The notes below the pieces were generated by a model that was not told the DNA's origin, did not search any database, and worked only from the letters and a program-made list of their open reading frames with translations. A stretch of DNA of 25,414 bases, taken from contig DFOV01000318.1 in assembly GCA_002376965.1 (NCBI GenBank), positions 1-25,414 of the forward strand, given 5' to 3'. This document shows, in pieces, positions 9,703-18,736 of this stretch. The DNA comes from Gammaproteobacteria bacterium UBA3532 (GTDB lineage Bacteria; Pseudomonadota; Gammaproteobacteria; Enterobacterales; UBA3532). A program made the translations under genes and the position numbers. How positions within the stretch are numbered: position 1 is the stretch's first letter; the number at the start of each line of letters is the position of its first letter.

Positions 9703-12132
9703 ATGGCACCCTGGTTATCACTTCGTTTTGGACTGGCCAAACTGCTTATAGGCTGGGCAACCAAACGCTATATTGTGCCTAAGCAGCCGCTGGAACAGCT
9801 GGACATAGATACCTCAAAACCGATTTGCTATGTTTTGCGCACCCGTTCATATAGTGCACTGGCAACACTTGAAATCGCCGCCAAAGAAAATAAGCTGCCA
9901 TTTAACGCCAACCGTGAAGCCAGCGAAACTCCCAATTACCTGTTTCTCGGCAAGCCCCACAATTGGCTATCACTGAACGGTGAGTTGCCAGAGGAAGAAG
10001 AGCAGCTTACTAACTGTTTAAATGCTGTTAAAGATGGCCAGGTGCCGGATGTGCAGATTGTGCCTGTTGCCATCTACTGGGGCCGTAATCCAGGCAAAGA
10101 GCGCTCTCTATTTAAACTCCTCTTTGCCGATCAGGAAAACATCGGCGCACTTCGACGCCTACTAGTGGTATTGGCAAACGGTCGGCACACCTTTGTACGC
10201 TTTAGCCGCCCTATTTCCCTGAAACAATGGTTAGATGGAGTCGAACAGGCGCAAGATCAACGCAAACTGGTTCGCACACTAAAGCACCACTTCCACTATC
10301 AACGTCAGGCCGCATTTGGCCCCGGCGGCGTCAATACCAATGAGATAGCGCGCCAAATATTGTCCACCGATGCGGTCAAACAGGCAATCAGCGCTGAAGC
10401 GAAAAAGAAAAAGATCAGCCAGGGTAAAGCCAAGCATAAAGCTAAAAAAATGGTGCTGGAGATTGCATCCACACCCTCCTTTGCCGTTTTGCGCTTTTTC
10501 TCGCTCTTTCTTAGCTGGCTATGGAACAAGTTGTATGACGGCGTCGAATGCTTCCAAACAGAGCGCTTGCGTGAAGTAGCTAAAGAAAACCAGGTCATTT
10601 ATGTTCCCTGTCATCGCAGCCATATGGATTATTTGCTGTTGTCTTATGTTTTATATCATGAAGGTTTAATGCCACCCTATATCGCAGCCGGTATCAACCT
10701 GGACTTCTGGCCTATCGGCTCGGTTTTACGCCGATCCGGCGCTTTTTTCATCCGCCGCAGTTTCCGTAATGATCGTCTATACCAAGCCGTCTTTTCCGAG
10801 TATATGAACTGCCTGGCTAAAAGGGGACTAGCGATTGAATACTTTATCGAAGGGGGACGAAGCCGAACAGGTAAGCTGCTCTCTCCGAAAACAGGCATGA
10901 TCAGTATGACGCTGTCCAACTATATCCAGGACAAGAAGAAGCCGATTGTCTTTGTTCCTGTTTATATAGGCTACGATCGTGTCATGGAAGTCTCGACCTA
11001 CCATAAAGAACTGTTCGGCAAAGAAAAGAAAAAAGAATCAATGTTTCAGTTACTGCGCAGCCGACGTGCTCTGAGCCAGTCTTTTGGCAAGGTCAATGTG
11101 AACTTTGGAGAACCGCTGTTTTTAGATGAACAACTGGATACCCTCGCGGAAGGCTGGCGCGAAAACAAAGACGAACGGCCCAGTTGGCTAAAGCCGGTGG
11201 TTTCGACACTCTCACTGCGGTTATGTGAGTCTATTAATGCCGCAGCCGCTCCCTCAACCGTAAGCTTGGTCTCATCAATCTTGCTCACCACGCCACGTTT
11301 GAGCATAGATGAAAAGCGCATGTCACGGCTACTTTCAGGGTTATTAAATATGTTGGAAACCGTTCCCTATAGCCAGGATCTGGTTTATGGAGCGATGAGT
11401 GCGCCGCAGCATATAGAAAAAGCAATCGAGGTCAACCTGATTGAACGCCAGGAGCTAGAAGGCGGCAATATCTTACGCCTTGCCAATATAACGCCCTCGC
11501 TACTAACCTACTACAGCAATAATATTCTCCACCTTTTCGCCCTACCATCGCTTATTGCCAGCCACTTTGTCCGCAATACAACGGTTGCTGCTCCTGCACT
11601 GCGTGAGAATATGAGGAAACTGTATCCATTTGTTAAGCGCGAGCTGTTTTTACCTCATAATGAACATCAAGCCGAAACCTATACCGACGAACTTCTAGCC
11701 TGGTACGAAAAGACCGGTTGGCTCAAACATGACGAGGGGCACTTTAGCTGCACCGATCAACATACGGCCATGCTCGTTAAGCACATGGCTGGATTCAGTG
11801 AAGCCCTATTATCTGCCTGGGCTATTCCACTCTGTATATTGGTATTTAGTAAAGATCCAGGTAGCCGTGGCCAGGTTATCAGCCTCGCGGCCAAAATAGC
11901 CAAACAACTAGAAATACTTTATGGCTTTAGTAGCCCTGACAAGTTTGACAAGTCGATGTTTCAACAGTTTATTGATGTCTACCTTACCGACCACGAACAA
12001 CAGGATGTAGACAGTGCAGCGGCATTATTAGATCTACTGTTTAGCCTGCTACCGCAAGCGATTGAAAATCAATTGATGGAAGTTGCTATGGATAGTATCG
12101 GACCAGCCAACCAGGAACTGGTTGTCAGCTAG
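9703..12132 (+). CDS. plsB: Glycerol-3-phosphate 1-O-acyltransferase PlsB
   Basis: This 809-residue inner-membrane-associated enzyme acylates sn-glycerol 3-phosphate at position 1 (acyl-CoA or acyl-ACP donor), the first step of phospholipid synthesis. The four acyltransferase blocks are visible: catalytic HRSHMD with His304 and Asp309, GAFFIRR starting at 346, FIEGGRSRTGK with Glu383, and PVYIGYD. Length and motif positions closely follow the E. coli enzyme. The start is the ATG at 9703 with AGGAG (9691-9695) seven bases upstream; the frame is open further up but no better start exists. Its 3' end is followed by a hairpin. No neighbour of the same pathway is present. Confidence 0.97.
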   Translation: MAPWLSLRFGLAKLLIGWATKRYIVPKQPLEQLDIDTSKPICYVLRTRSYSALATLEIAAKENKLPFNANREASETPNYLFLGKPHNWLSLNGELPEEEEQLTNCLNAVKDGQVPDVQIVPVAIYWGRNPGKERSLFKLLFADQENIGALRRLLVVLANGRHTFVRFSRPISLKQWLDGVEQAQDQRKLVRTLKHHFHYQRQAAFGPGGVNTNEIARQILSTDAVKQAISAEAKKKKISQGKAKHKAKKMVLEIASTPSFAVLRFFSLFLSWLWNKLYDGVECFQTERLREVAKENQVIYVPCHRSHMDYLLLSYVLYHEGLMPPYIAAGINLDFWPIGSVLRRSGAFFIRRSFRNDRLYQAVFSEYMNCLAKRGLAIEYFIEGGRSRTGKLLSPKTGMISMTLSNYIQDKKKPIVFVPVYIGYDRVMEVSTYHKELFGKEKKKESMFQLLRSRRALSQSFGKVNVNFGEPLFLDEQLDTLAEGWRENKDERPSWLKPVVSTLSLRLCESINAAAAPSTVSLVSSILLTTPRLSIDEKRMSRLLSGLLNMLETVPYSQDLVYGAMSAPQHIEKAIEVNLIERQELEGGNILRLANITPSLLTYYSNNILHLFALPSLIASHFVRNTTVAAPALRENMRKLYPFVKRELFLPHNEHQAETYTDELLAWYEKTGWLKHDEGHFSCTDQHTAMLVKHMAGFSEALLSAWAIPLCILVFSKDPGSRGQVISLAAKIAKQLEILYGFSSPDKFDKSMFQQFIDVYLTDHEQQDVDSAAALLDLLFSLLPQAIENQLMEVAMDSIGPANQELVVS

Positions 12133-12133
12133 C

Positions 12134-12160
12134 AAAAAAAAAGGGACCGTTAGGTCCCTT
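12134..12160 (-). terminator. Hairpin after plsB with its T-tract on the minus strand
   Basis: AAGGGACC (12141-12148), loop GTTA, GGTCCCTT (12153-12160): an 8-bp perfect stem. Nine A precede and overlap the stem on the plus strand (12134-12142), so a full poly-U tail is made only when read from the minus strand. On the plus strand just two T close the stem, followed by A. It is best read as a terminator facing antisense transcription into plsB, or a weak bidirectional one. Confidence 0.6.
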
Positions 12161-12360
12161 AAAAAGGTTGTAGTTGCTAGTACATATAGGGGTCTTTTCA
12201 AACCACGTTCAGATTATCAAAATCCGATTTTTCTGAATAGTGTCGAATTTTTGCGACACCCAACTATTTTGGGATATAAATCGTTGCAACCCCGCAAAAA
12301 CCCTAAGGTTATTGCAAATAATTTTTTTCATTTTTTTTGCAAATTAGAAACAACTTGGGT
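12161..12360. other. AT-rich intergenic region before mltF
   Basis: There is no gene in this stretch. It holds a 6-bp inverted repeat GTGTCG/CGACAC (12240-12245 and 12254-12259) around an AT-rich centre. Two TTGCAAAT direct repeats (about 12312 and 12338) flank T-rich runs. This composition is typical of an upstream promoter region. Confidence 0.4.
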
Positions 12361-12387
12361 TTCCTCAGTGAGGAAGTTCGTTATACT
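12361..12387 (+). promoter_or_regulatory. Candidate mltF promoter with a 15-bp palindromic operator
   Basis: TATACT at 12382-12387 is a good -10 box; no strong -35 precedes it. Just upstream, TTCCTCA-G-TGAGGAA (12361-12375) is a perfect 15-bp palindrome, placed where a regulator would overlap the -35 to -10 spacer. A transcript starting near 12394 would leave the ATG at 12430 as the first usable start. Confidence 0.45.
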
Positions 12388-12429
12388 CTCTAAATGCACC
12401 TTTACACCGACGCCCCTAGATCCTTCGAT

Positions 12430-13902
12430 ATGTTCCGGCTGGTTTCACCAATAACCCTGATTCTGATAGCGCTGTTGCTCATCAGCTGTGACTCTCCGCC
12501 TTCGTATTTTGAACGCATTCATGAGCATGGAAAGCTCATTATGGGCACACGCAACGGGCCAACGACTTTTTATATTGATAACCAGGGGCCAACCGGATTT
12601 GAATACGAGCTCGGAAAGCGTTTTGCAAAATCACTTAACCTTGAATTAGAAATTCAGCTTTTTTCAACCGAAGCCGATATGTGGGAAGCGCTGGATAGTG
12701 GCCATATTCACTTTATTGCCTATGGCTCACCAACACCAGACGCCGAAGGCTACACCTTCAGTCTCGGCCCGGCCTATCAAACCATCAGCCAAAAACTGGT
12801 ATTTAAACAAGGAACCGATTGGCCCAGAGATGCAGGCGATCTGACTGAGCCTGTCGCCATTCCCAATCACCGACCTTTTATTGATTCACTCCAGGAAATA
12901 AAAAAAAGCCACCCGGATCTAACCTGGGAAATACACAGTAATCGCACCACCGAGCAGTTACTAGATCTTTTGCTTGAAGAAAAAATAGCCTATACCGTTG
13001 TCAACTCCAACGAACTGGCCTTGCACCGCCAATTTACTCCCGACGTATCTATAGCATTTAGCCTCAACCACGACAGGCCGCTTCGATGGCATTTTCCCCA
13101 TAAAGAAGATGACAGCCTGCTTGGCGCGGCCTTTGACTTTTTTAGTGCATTGCAATCCAATGGTGAACTGGAACAGCTGGTTGATCGCTACTATGGCCAT
13201 ATTAAGCGTTTCGACTACGTTGATACCCGCGCTTTTATTGATGCTGTTGATGAAAAGTTGCCTAAATACCTTCCCCTCTTTAAAGAGGCGGCCGAGCAAG
13301 ATATCGACTGGCGTTTGCTGGCCTCTATTGGCTATCAGGAATCCCATTGGAATCCCAAAGCAAGAAGCCCAACCGGCGTACGAGGTATAATGATGCTAAC
13401 GCGCTCGACGGCTAAACAGGTTCGGATAAAAAATCGACTAGATCCTAAGCAAAGCATTATGGGCGGAGCTAAGTATTTTCGTTATCTTTACAAGCTGATG
13501 CCAAATGATATTCGCGAACCGGATCGGTCATTTTTTACCCTGGCGTCTTACAACGTCGGTTGGGGACACGTTAATGACGCACGCTATCTGACCAGTAAAG
13601 CAGGAAAAGACCCCAATAAGTGGGTCCATGTGAAAGAATTTCTGCCGTTATTACGCCACAAAAAGTGGTATAGTCAAACAAAATACGGCTATGCCCGAGG
13701 CGATGAGCCGGTTAAGTATGTCACCAATATTCGTCGTTATTATCAAATCCTGCAGTGGCTACACAATGATAATCCAAATTTTCATCAATATAAGCAGCTG
13801 AACGATCCAGAAATGCCACAACCTGACAGTACACTGAGCGAGCTAGAGATGCCTACACCACTCAAAGCCGGAAACGTGCTGTCAGCGAATTCAGCTCTTT
13901 AA
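12430..13902 (+). CDS. mltF: Membrane-bound lytic murein transglycosylase F
   Basis: This 490-residue periplasmic lipoprotein cleaves the glycan strands of peptidoglycan to 1,6-anhydro products. Order: a signal peptide ending in LISC with the lipidated Cys near residue 20; a family-3 solute-binding-like regulatory domain (about 35-255); and an SLT catalytic domain (about 275-440) with catalytic Glu304 in YQESHW and the following GVRGIMMLT. This two-domain order is diagnostic of MltF. The ATG at 12430 is preferred because it starts a normal lipoprotein signal and lies downstream of the -10 box; the in-frame ATG at 12394 adds 12 residues and would coincide with the transcription start. Neither has a good Shine-Dalgarno. 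Its last 41 bases overlap the 3' end of the convergent chemotaxis gene. Confidence 0.93.
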   Translation: MFRLVSPITLILIALLLISCDSPPSYFERIHEHGKLIMGTRNGPTTFYIDNQGPTGFEYELGKRFAKSLNLELEIQLFSTEADMWEALDSGHIHFIAYGSPTPDAEGYTFSLGPAYQTISQKLVFKQGTDWPRDAGDLTEPVAIPNHRPFIDSLQEIKKSHPDLTWEIHSNRTTEQLLDLLLEEKIAYTVVNSNELALHRQFTPDVSIAFSLNHDRPLRWHFPHKEDDSLLGAAFDFFSALQSNGELEQLVDRYYGHIKRFDYVDTRAFIDAVDEKLPKYLPLFKEAAEQDIDWRLLASIGYQESHWNPKARSPTGVRGIMMLTRSTAKQVRIKNRLDPKQSIMGGAKYFRYLYKLMPNDIREPDRSFFTLASYNVGWGHVNDARYLTSKAGKDPNKWVHVKEFLPLLRHKKWYSQTKYGYARGDEPVKYVTNIRRYYQILQWLHNDNPNFHQYKQLNDPEMPQPDSTLSELEMPTPLKAGNVLSANSAL

Positions 13903-15856
13903 TCACTTGTGCCAGCTCATAACTTAATGTATCGATGTTTTCTGCATTGGACAACGCTTCGTCAGCATGAGCACTAACCACTTCGACATTATTTGCCACG
14001 TCATTCGACACAACGGACTGCTCTTCTGCTGCTGAAGCAATTTGCAGCGTTTGTTCGTCAGTCTGCTTGGTAACATCATTGATTTTCTCAATAATATCGG
14101 ACGACGCTTTCGCGCTGGCAATGGCTTGTTGCACCACATTCTGGCTTTGGTGAAGGTTTTGACAAGCCAACTCGGCGCTAACCTGAAGCTCAGAGATGAG
14201 CTGATTAATCTCCTGTGTCGATTCTTGTGTTCGGCCTGCCAGCGAGCGCACTTCGTCAGCAACCACCGCAAAGCCTCGCCCCTGCTCGCCCGCCCTTGCC
14301 GCTTCAATTGCCGCATTCAATGCTAATAGGTTAGTTTGCTCGGCAATCCCTCGAATAGCATCAATGATGCCGCCGATATTAGTGCTATTCTTGGCTAAAT
14401 CAGTAATGATCGACTCTGATTGCGCCATACTTTCAGCCAACGCATTGGCTGAGTCCATCGACACCGAAGCCAAACGCGTGCCCTCTTCTCCAGCCTCTTT
14501 GGCATGTGAGGTTAAGTCTGCCGCCAGCTGACAAGACTGAGCTACTTCAGCAACACTAGCAGACATTTCAGTAACAGACGATGCGATGGACTGCAGCTGC
14601 TCCTGCTGCTCTTTTACTATATTGCGGTTATTACTCGCTCGGGTAACAAAGGCTTCTCCCTGCTGCTCTAGCAATACACACTCTTCCCTCAGTTTTTCTA
14701 TTACGCTACCCAGCCACTCAATGTAAGCATTAATGCTTGTAGCAATTTCGCTGATTTCATCCTGACCTTCGGTATTCACGCGCCGCGTCAAGTCGCTTTC
14801 AGCAATGCTTTGTCCCAGCGTATTCTTTATAACTAAAACCCGATCGCAAATCGATAGCGCGATCCACCAACCCAAACAGGTGAGAACAAGCACGATTACG
14901 ATCCCCACCCCAATACCAATCCAAAATAGTGTCTGCGCTCTAGTGATATATTGCTGCGCCTCAGCGACGATCTTCTCCCCAACGGTATCAGCAATAGCCT
15001 TGATGCTTTTTATGCGCTTCGTTGCCAGTGAAAACCACACTGTACTGTCTGGTCCAGACACGTTAGACAGGTCATTTAGCGACGTCGCCAAAAACGCCTT
15101 CTGGATCTGATCGACCTGACGAAATACATCGCTCGCTTGAAGTGACTGGATCAAAGCGTAGACTTCGCTATTTTTGTTACGTGAGAGACTCTGTATATGT
15201 TGGTCAAATCCGGCTAAATATTCATTTATTTTAGCGTAGGACTGCAAACTGGCGGATTTAGAGGCAAATACGCCATTGAGTTTGCCACGACTTTGCCCAG
15301 ATCGTTCCTTCATCCATAAAATGGCTACATAGCTATCGATAAGCTCGCGAAGCTTCTTGTTTCCTATCGCGCCTGAGGCGTGTTCAATCAATGCCAAAGC
15401 TTCATGATTGAGCGAGGAATAGTATTCAAACATATCCCGACTCTTATCTAGACGACTAACGCTCGCTCGCACCGCACCTTTCTCCTACAGCAGCCGATTT
15501 AGTGGCGAGAGATCGATGCCAATGTCATCAATTAGTGACTTATGCTCCGCCACTAACCTCTTTAAGCCATTTTCAGCCTTATCTGCTTTTTCTCGTTGGG
15601 TATTCAAAGCGCTCAGCCCTTTACTGCCGCCACTTCCCAAATATCCTGCGGATAAGCCTCGCTCAACCGCGTGGTGGTGGGCGACCTCATCCAAGGCCCT
15701 GCTGAGCTCGACAACCCCTTTGGCCAACTCGCCCTCAACGGCAATATCGCTTAAGCGCTTTAGCTCTAAACCACCTAGCAGCAACACCATTACCAAGGGG
15801 CAACCAATGACCAATGCGAGTTTACTTTTTACCGATACTCTAGCTAGAAAGCCCAT
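13862..15856 (-). pseudogene. NIT-domain methyl-accepting chemotaxis protein interrupted by one in-frame TAG
   Basis: The frame runs without shift from ATG 15856 to TGA 13862 (664 codons) except for a TAG at 15485-15487. Part 1 (123 residues): membrane helix 1 (about 13-32), then the start of a nitrate/nitrite-sensing (NIT) type periplasmic domain with ERGLSAGYLGS. Part 2 continues the same domain (MFEYYSSLN), then a second membrane helix, HAMP, and a signalling domain with the hairpin-tip motif [20 protein letters not shown]. It lacks an NWETF tail. The stop falls inside the sensor domain and could derive from CAG by one C-to-T change. A GTG at 15472 lies nine bases after AGGAG, part of which is the stop itself, so reinitiation could make a 536-residue receptor without helix 1. 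It could be a recent pseudogene, a sequencing error or two-piece expression. Confidence 0.8.
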
Positions 15857-15858
15857 AT

Positions 15859-15882
15859 TAACTTTACCTGTAACTTTACCTG
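15859..15882. repeat. 12-bp tandem repeat just upstream of the chemotaxis receptor start
   Basis: TAACTTTACCTG occurs twice in a row (15859-15870, 15871-15882) and a third partial copy TAACTG follows at 15883. It lies immediately before the ATG at 15856 on the minus strand. If translation started at the ATG at 15895 instead, it would encode a repeated VTGK. Confidence 0.7.
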
Positions 15883-16029
15883 TAACTGCCCCCATGCTGC
15901 AGTGTTCCAAGCTTGCCCGAAGCAACCTAGTTCCTCATAGGGGAAACCATTGAAAGCGAAAACAATTGAAAAGCGATAGCTAGAAGTTTAGAACAAGATA
16001 TAGGAAACAGGGAAATTATTGTTTAATAT

Positions 16030-17355
16030 TTATACTCCACGTATACCGGAGCCATCTCTTGGAAAGCTAGCAGTTGCGGTTGTTCCATGTCCTAGTTCAC
16101 TGCTGATCAGCAGCTGACCGCCATGGCTTTCAGCAATCATCTTGCATAGGTATAACCCCAAACCAACACCGCCTGTTTTTCGCTGACGGCTAGGATCTGC
16201 TCGATAAAAAGGTTCGGTAAGGTGAGCCAAATGGTTAGCTGCTATACCCACACCGCAATCCTTCACCACAAAATGAACTACATGCTTGTTGTTTTGACCG
16301 ATGTCCTCAAAACAACAAACATCAACAGGCTGACGCGATTCGGTGTACTTTAACGCATTATCTATAAGGTTTTTTAGCAAGATACTCATTCGTTGCCGAT
16401 CGAGCATCAACGCTGCCACACCGTCACATCCCGAAATGCAAATATTACTGTGTGGGAAATATTCCTGAACAACATCGCCGATTAGTGAATAGGGTCGGAT
16501 CAACTCTAAATTTAGCGGCTCGTGCTTTGAAGATAGCCTTTCGCTTTCCAATATTCGCTCAATTAGAACGACCATTTCATCCAGATCCTGGCCAATACTG
16601 TCTAACGGTGGCCCAGCCTCAGTCAAAGACATTGCAACTTTCGCTCGGGTTATAGGCGTTCTCAGCTCGTGACTAATCGCCAATAGCATTTGGCGCTTGG
16701 CATCTAACATGTGCTGGATATCACTGGCCATGCTATTAATGCTATGGGCCAATCTGCCCAGCTCATCGCCGCGCTCAACATCAATACGATAGGCCAGATC
16801 GCCCTGACCAATCCGCTTCACTCCCTGTTCAAGGTGACGAATAGGACTGAAAAGGTATTGGATCGCGGCGTAGATAATCATCAGCATCATGATGATGATT
16901 AGCATAGGCACCATCCAGCGCTGGTCAGTCTTACGCGGACGTAATTCCGGAATACCAAACAATATCTTAGAATGGCGCTGGAGCATCATCAGGTATTCTT
17001 TGCCTTGAAGACTAACCAGTTGTAGCGGTAAGCGATGTAAACGAGGCGGTATATGTCTGGCCTTGCGCGGCACCACTTCACTCTCTTTAAAGGGAACGCC
17101 ATCGGAGTGCCACGTATTTCCAGCATGGATGATAGCAATTTGTAAGCGTAAACGCTTTGCCAGACGTTCGGCTTTACGAAAATTGGGAGGGGAGCCAATG
17201 TCCTTCTGAACATAATCAAAATAGGTGATGATATGAGGGCGTACATGGTGCTCAAAATGTCTATCCACCGTCTGCCTAACCCCAAATCCAATCAGAGTAA
17301 CCAACACTAGCGCCGAAAGAATAAAAACAATGATGAGCTTGGCACCAAGCCCCAT
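16030..17355 (-). CDS. Sensor histidine kinase, CpxA-like
   Basis: This 441-residue inner-membrane kinase is partner of the regulator encoded just upstream. Order: membrane helix 1 (about 5-27), a periplasmic sensor of roughly 120 residues, helix 2 (about 148-168), HAMP, dimerisation domain with phospho-acceptor His229 in AISHELRTP, and ATPase domain with N-box NLIDNALKY, G1 DCGVGI, EPFYR and G2 GGVGLGLYL. All catalytic boxes are intact. The ATG at 17355 has AGGGA about seven bases before it. A TTG at 17400, overlapping the regulator stop (TTGA), would add 15 residues and allow coupling. CpxA-like is inferred from the Spy-like neighbour and domain plan. No terminator is seen after it. Confidence 0.9.
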   Translation of the reverse strand: MGLGAKLIIVFILSALVLVTLIGFGVRQTVDRHFEHHVRPHIITYFDYVQKDIGSPPNFRKAERLAKRLRLQIAIIHAGNTWHSDGVPFKESEVVPRKARHIPPRLHRLPLQLVSLQGKEYLMMLQRHSKILFGIPELRPRKTDQRWMVPMLIIIMMLMIIYAAIQYLFSPIRHLEQGVKRIGQGDLAYRIDVERGDELGRLAHSINSMASDIQHMLDAKRQMLLAISHELRTPITRAKVAMSLTEAGPPLDSIGQDLDEMVVLIERILESERLSSKHEPLNLELIRPYSLIGDVVQEYFPHSNICISGCDGVAALMLDRQRMSILLKNLIDNALKYTESRQPVDVCCFEDIGQNNKHVVHFVVKDCGVGIAANHLAHLTEPFYRADPSRQRKTGGVGLGLYLCKMIAESHGGQLLISSELGHGTTATASFPRDGSGIRGV

Positions 17356-17396
17356 GCCTCTTCCCTTGAGCCACTTGAGCCTAGCTAAATGGGCTT

Positions 17397-18083
17397 TCAA
17401 TGTTTGACCCCACTAAAAACATAGCCCATTCCTCGTACTGTCTTAATTGGTTCAAAGGGCTTAAGTTTATGGCGAAGCCGACTAACCAGAATATCGATGG
17501 AGCGTGAATAAATATCGGTTTCGATACCCTTTAGTTGCTGCAGGATTTCATCCCTACTCATTATTTTTCCAGCGTTCTGAGCGAGCAAGGCTAATAGCTG
17601 ATATTCCATAGCACTTAGTTGGACAGGCTCATCACCGCGAAGCTGTACCACTCGCCTCGAAAAATCGATGCTAACACTGTCGTAATGAACCAATGCCGAA
17701 GGAGCGGGGGCTTGATAGGTGCGCTTAATGATATTTTGAATCCGCACGAGTAGCTCTCTCGGCTCAAAGGGCTTGGCCAGATAATCATCGGCACCGATTT
17801 CCAAACCAATCACCCGATCCATCGTATCGCCGCGAGCGGTTAGCATGAGAACAGGAATGTCGCTATGTTTGCGAAGCTGACGACAAGTCTCGAATCCATC
17901 GAGCTCGGGTAACATTACGTCGAGTATTACTAAAGCAAAATCGCCCGAAGATGCCATGTCCAGTCCATTGAGTGGCGATGTCGTCGACTCAAGCTGATAA
18001 TCAAATCGCTGAAAAAACTGGCGCAATAAGTCCGCCAGCTTTTCGTCATCATCAATTAGCAGTAGTTTTCTTGCATCAACCAC
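17397..18083 (-). CDS. OmpR/PhoB-family response regulator, CpxR-like
   Basis: This 228-residue two-domain regulator has a receiver domain with acidic residues 11-13, phospho-acceptor Asp55 (VILDVMLPE), Thr82 and Lys104. A winged-helix DNA-binding domain (about 130-225) ends in TVRGMGYVF. The start is a GTG with GGGAG nine bases upstream; no suitable ATG exists. It follows the Spy-like gene by 26 bases and precedes the kinase, so the three form one operon. An OmpR-family dimer typically binds two direct half-sites about 10-11 bp apart, matching the GTAAC array upstream of the operon, which I take as its likely operator. Confidence 0.93.
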   Translation of the reverse strand: MVDARKLLLIDDDEKLADLLRQFFQRFDYQLESTTSPLNGLDMASSGDFALVILDVMLPELDGFETCRQLRKHSDIPVLMLTARGDTMDRVIGLEIGADDYLAKPFEPRELLVRIQNIIKRTYQAPAPSALVHYDSVSIDFSRRVVQLRGDEPVQLSAMEYQLLALLAQNAGKIMSRDEILQQLKGIETDIYSRSIDILVSRLRHKLKPFEPIKTVRGMGYVFSGVKH

Positions 18084-18109
18084 TGAGTACTGCTCCCGTT
18101 ACGTTTTCT

Positions 18110-18646
18110 CTATTGATCTTTCACGCCATGCCAGCGAGATCCACGGTGGTGGCGAGGCCCCTGCTCAATCATATGTTGTAAATGTATTCTTGCCTCTTGC
18201 TGCTGCGCAGGACTCAGGTTGTCATAAAAATCACCTAAAGCATCAATAACGCTTGGTGCCTGCTCAGTGATAACATTAGCCTTTAACTGAACAAGATTCA
18301 GCATTTTTTGCCTATCCAGCTGAGGCTGATCGAACAGTTGGCTAATTTCGTCACGCACATCACCACTTTGTTCCCTTACCTGCTGCTTGGCCTGCAACAC
18401 GGCATTTTTCAATACCTGCAATTGTGCTTGTTGCTGCTCGTTCAGGTCTAGCTTTTCGCTGATACGCTCAACCATTTGCTCAGCATGTTGTTGTTGGCGC
18501 TCCTGGCGAGAGTGGGCTGATGCCGTAACAGAAACAGCTCCCAATGTGATACATAAGATTGCGGCAACCAGCGTTGTTGCCCCCTTTTTATTCGCTGATA
18601 GGCGACTTTTAGAGAATTGCTCGGCGGTAATTGAGTTTTTTTTCAT
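18110..18646 (-). CDS. Spy/CpxP-like periplasmic protein with LTxxQ-type motifs
   Basis: This is a 178-residue protein with a long N-terminal region and a Sec signal peptide predicted to be cut after VTASA (about residue 44). The mature part is Gln/Glu-rich and helical. It carries two LTxxQ-like motifs, LNEQQ (68-72) and LSPAQQQ (144-150), as in the Spy/CpxP family of periplasmic chaperones and stress sensors. The C-terminal tail is rich in His, Arg and Gly, so metal binding is possible. AGGAGA lies about eight bases before the ATG. As first gene of the operon with regulator and kinase, it may act like CpxP, damping the kinase; that role is inferred. The n-region is unusually long, so a later start is conceivable. 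Confidence 0.85.
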   Translation of the reverse strand: MKKNSITAEQFSKSRLSANKKGATTLVAAILCITLGAVSVTASAHSRQERQQQHAEQMVERISEKLDLNEQQQAQLQVLKNAVLQAKQQVREQSGDVRDEISQLFDQPQLDRQKMLNLVQLKANVITEQAPSVIDALGDFYDNLSPAQQQEARIHLQHMIEQGPRHHRGSRWHGVKDQ

Positions 18647-18698
18647 GTGGTTATCTCCTGAATAGTTTTACACAAACGTTGTTATTTACTACAGGATC

Positions 18699-18704
18699 AG
18701 AATA
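18699..18704 (-). promoter_or_regulatory. Candidate -10 box for the spy-like/regulator/kinase operon
   Basis: TATTCT on the minus strand, about 53 bases before the start codon. The matching -35 position has no good box, which is expected if the promoter needs an activator bound at the adjacent GTAAC array. Confidence 0.4.
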
Positions 18705-18736
18705 ACCCAGCCTCTCCTCAAGAAGGTCTCACAGAG

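Noticed and set aside
13924..14316. Long open frames in other reading frames inside the chemotaxis receptor and other genes
   Set aside because: They are shadows of strongly supported coding sequences and lack domains or ribosome binding sites.
15485..15487. TAG as a recoded codon (pyrrolysine or other read-through)
   Set aside because: No evidence of recoding machinery or a downstream recoding structure, and chemotaxis receptors are not known to carry such residues. A nonsense mutation or error is simpler.
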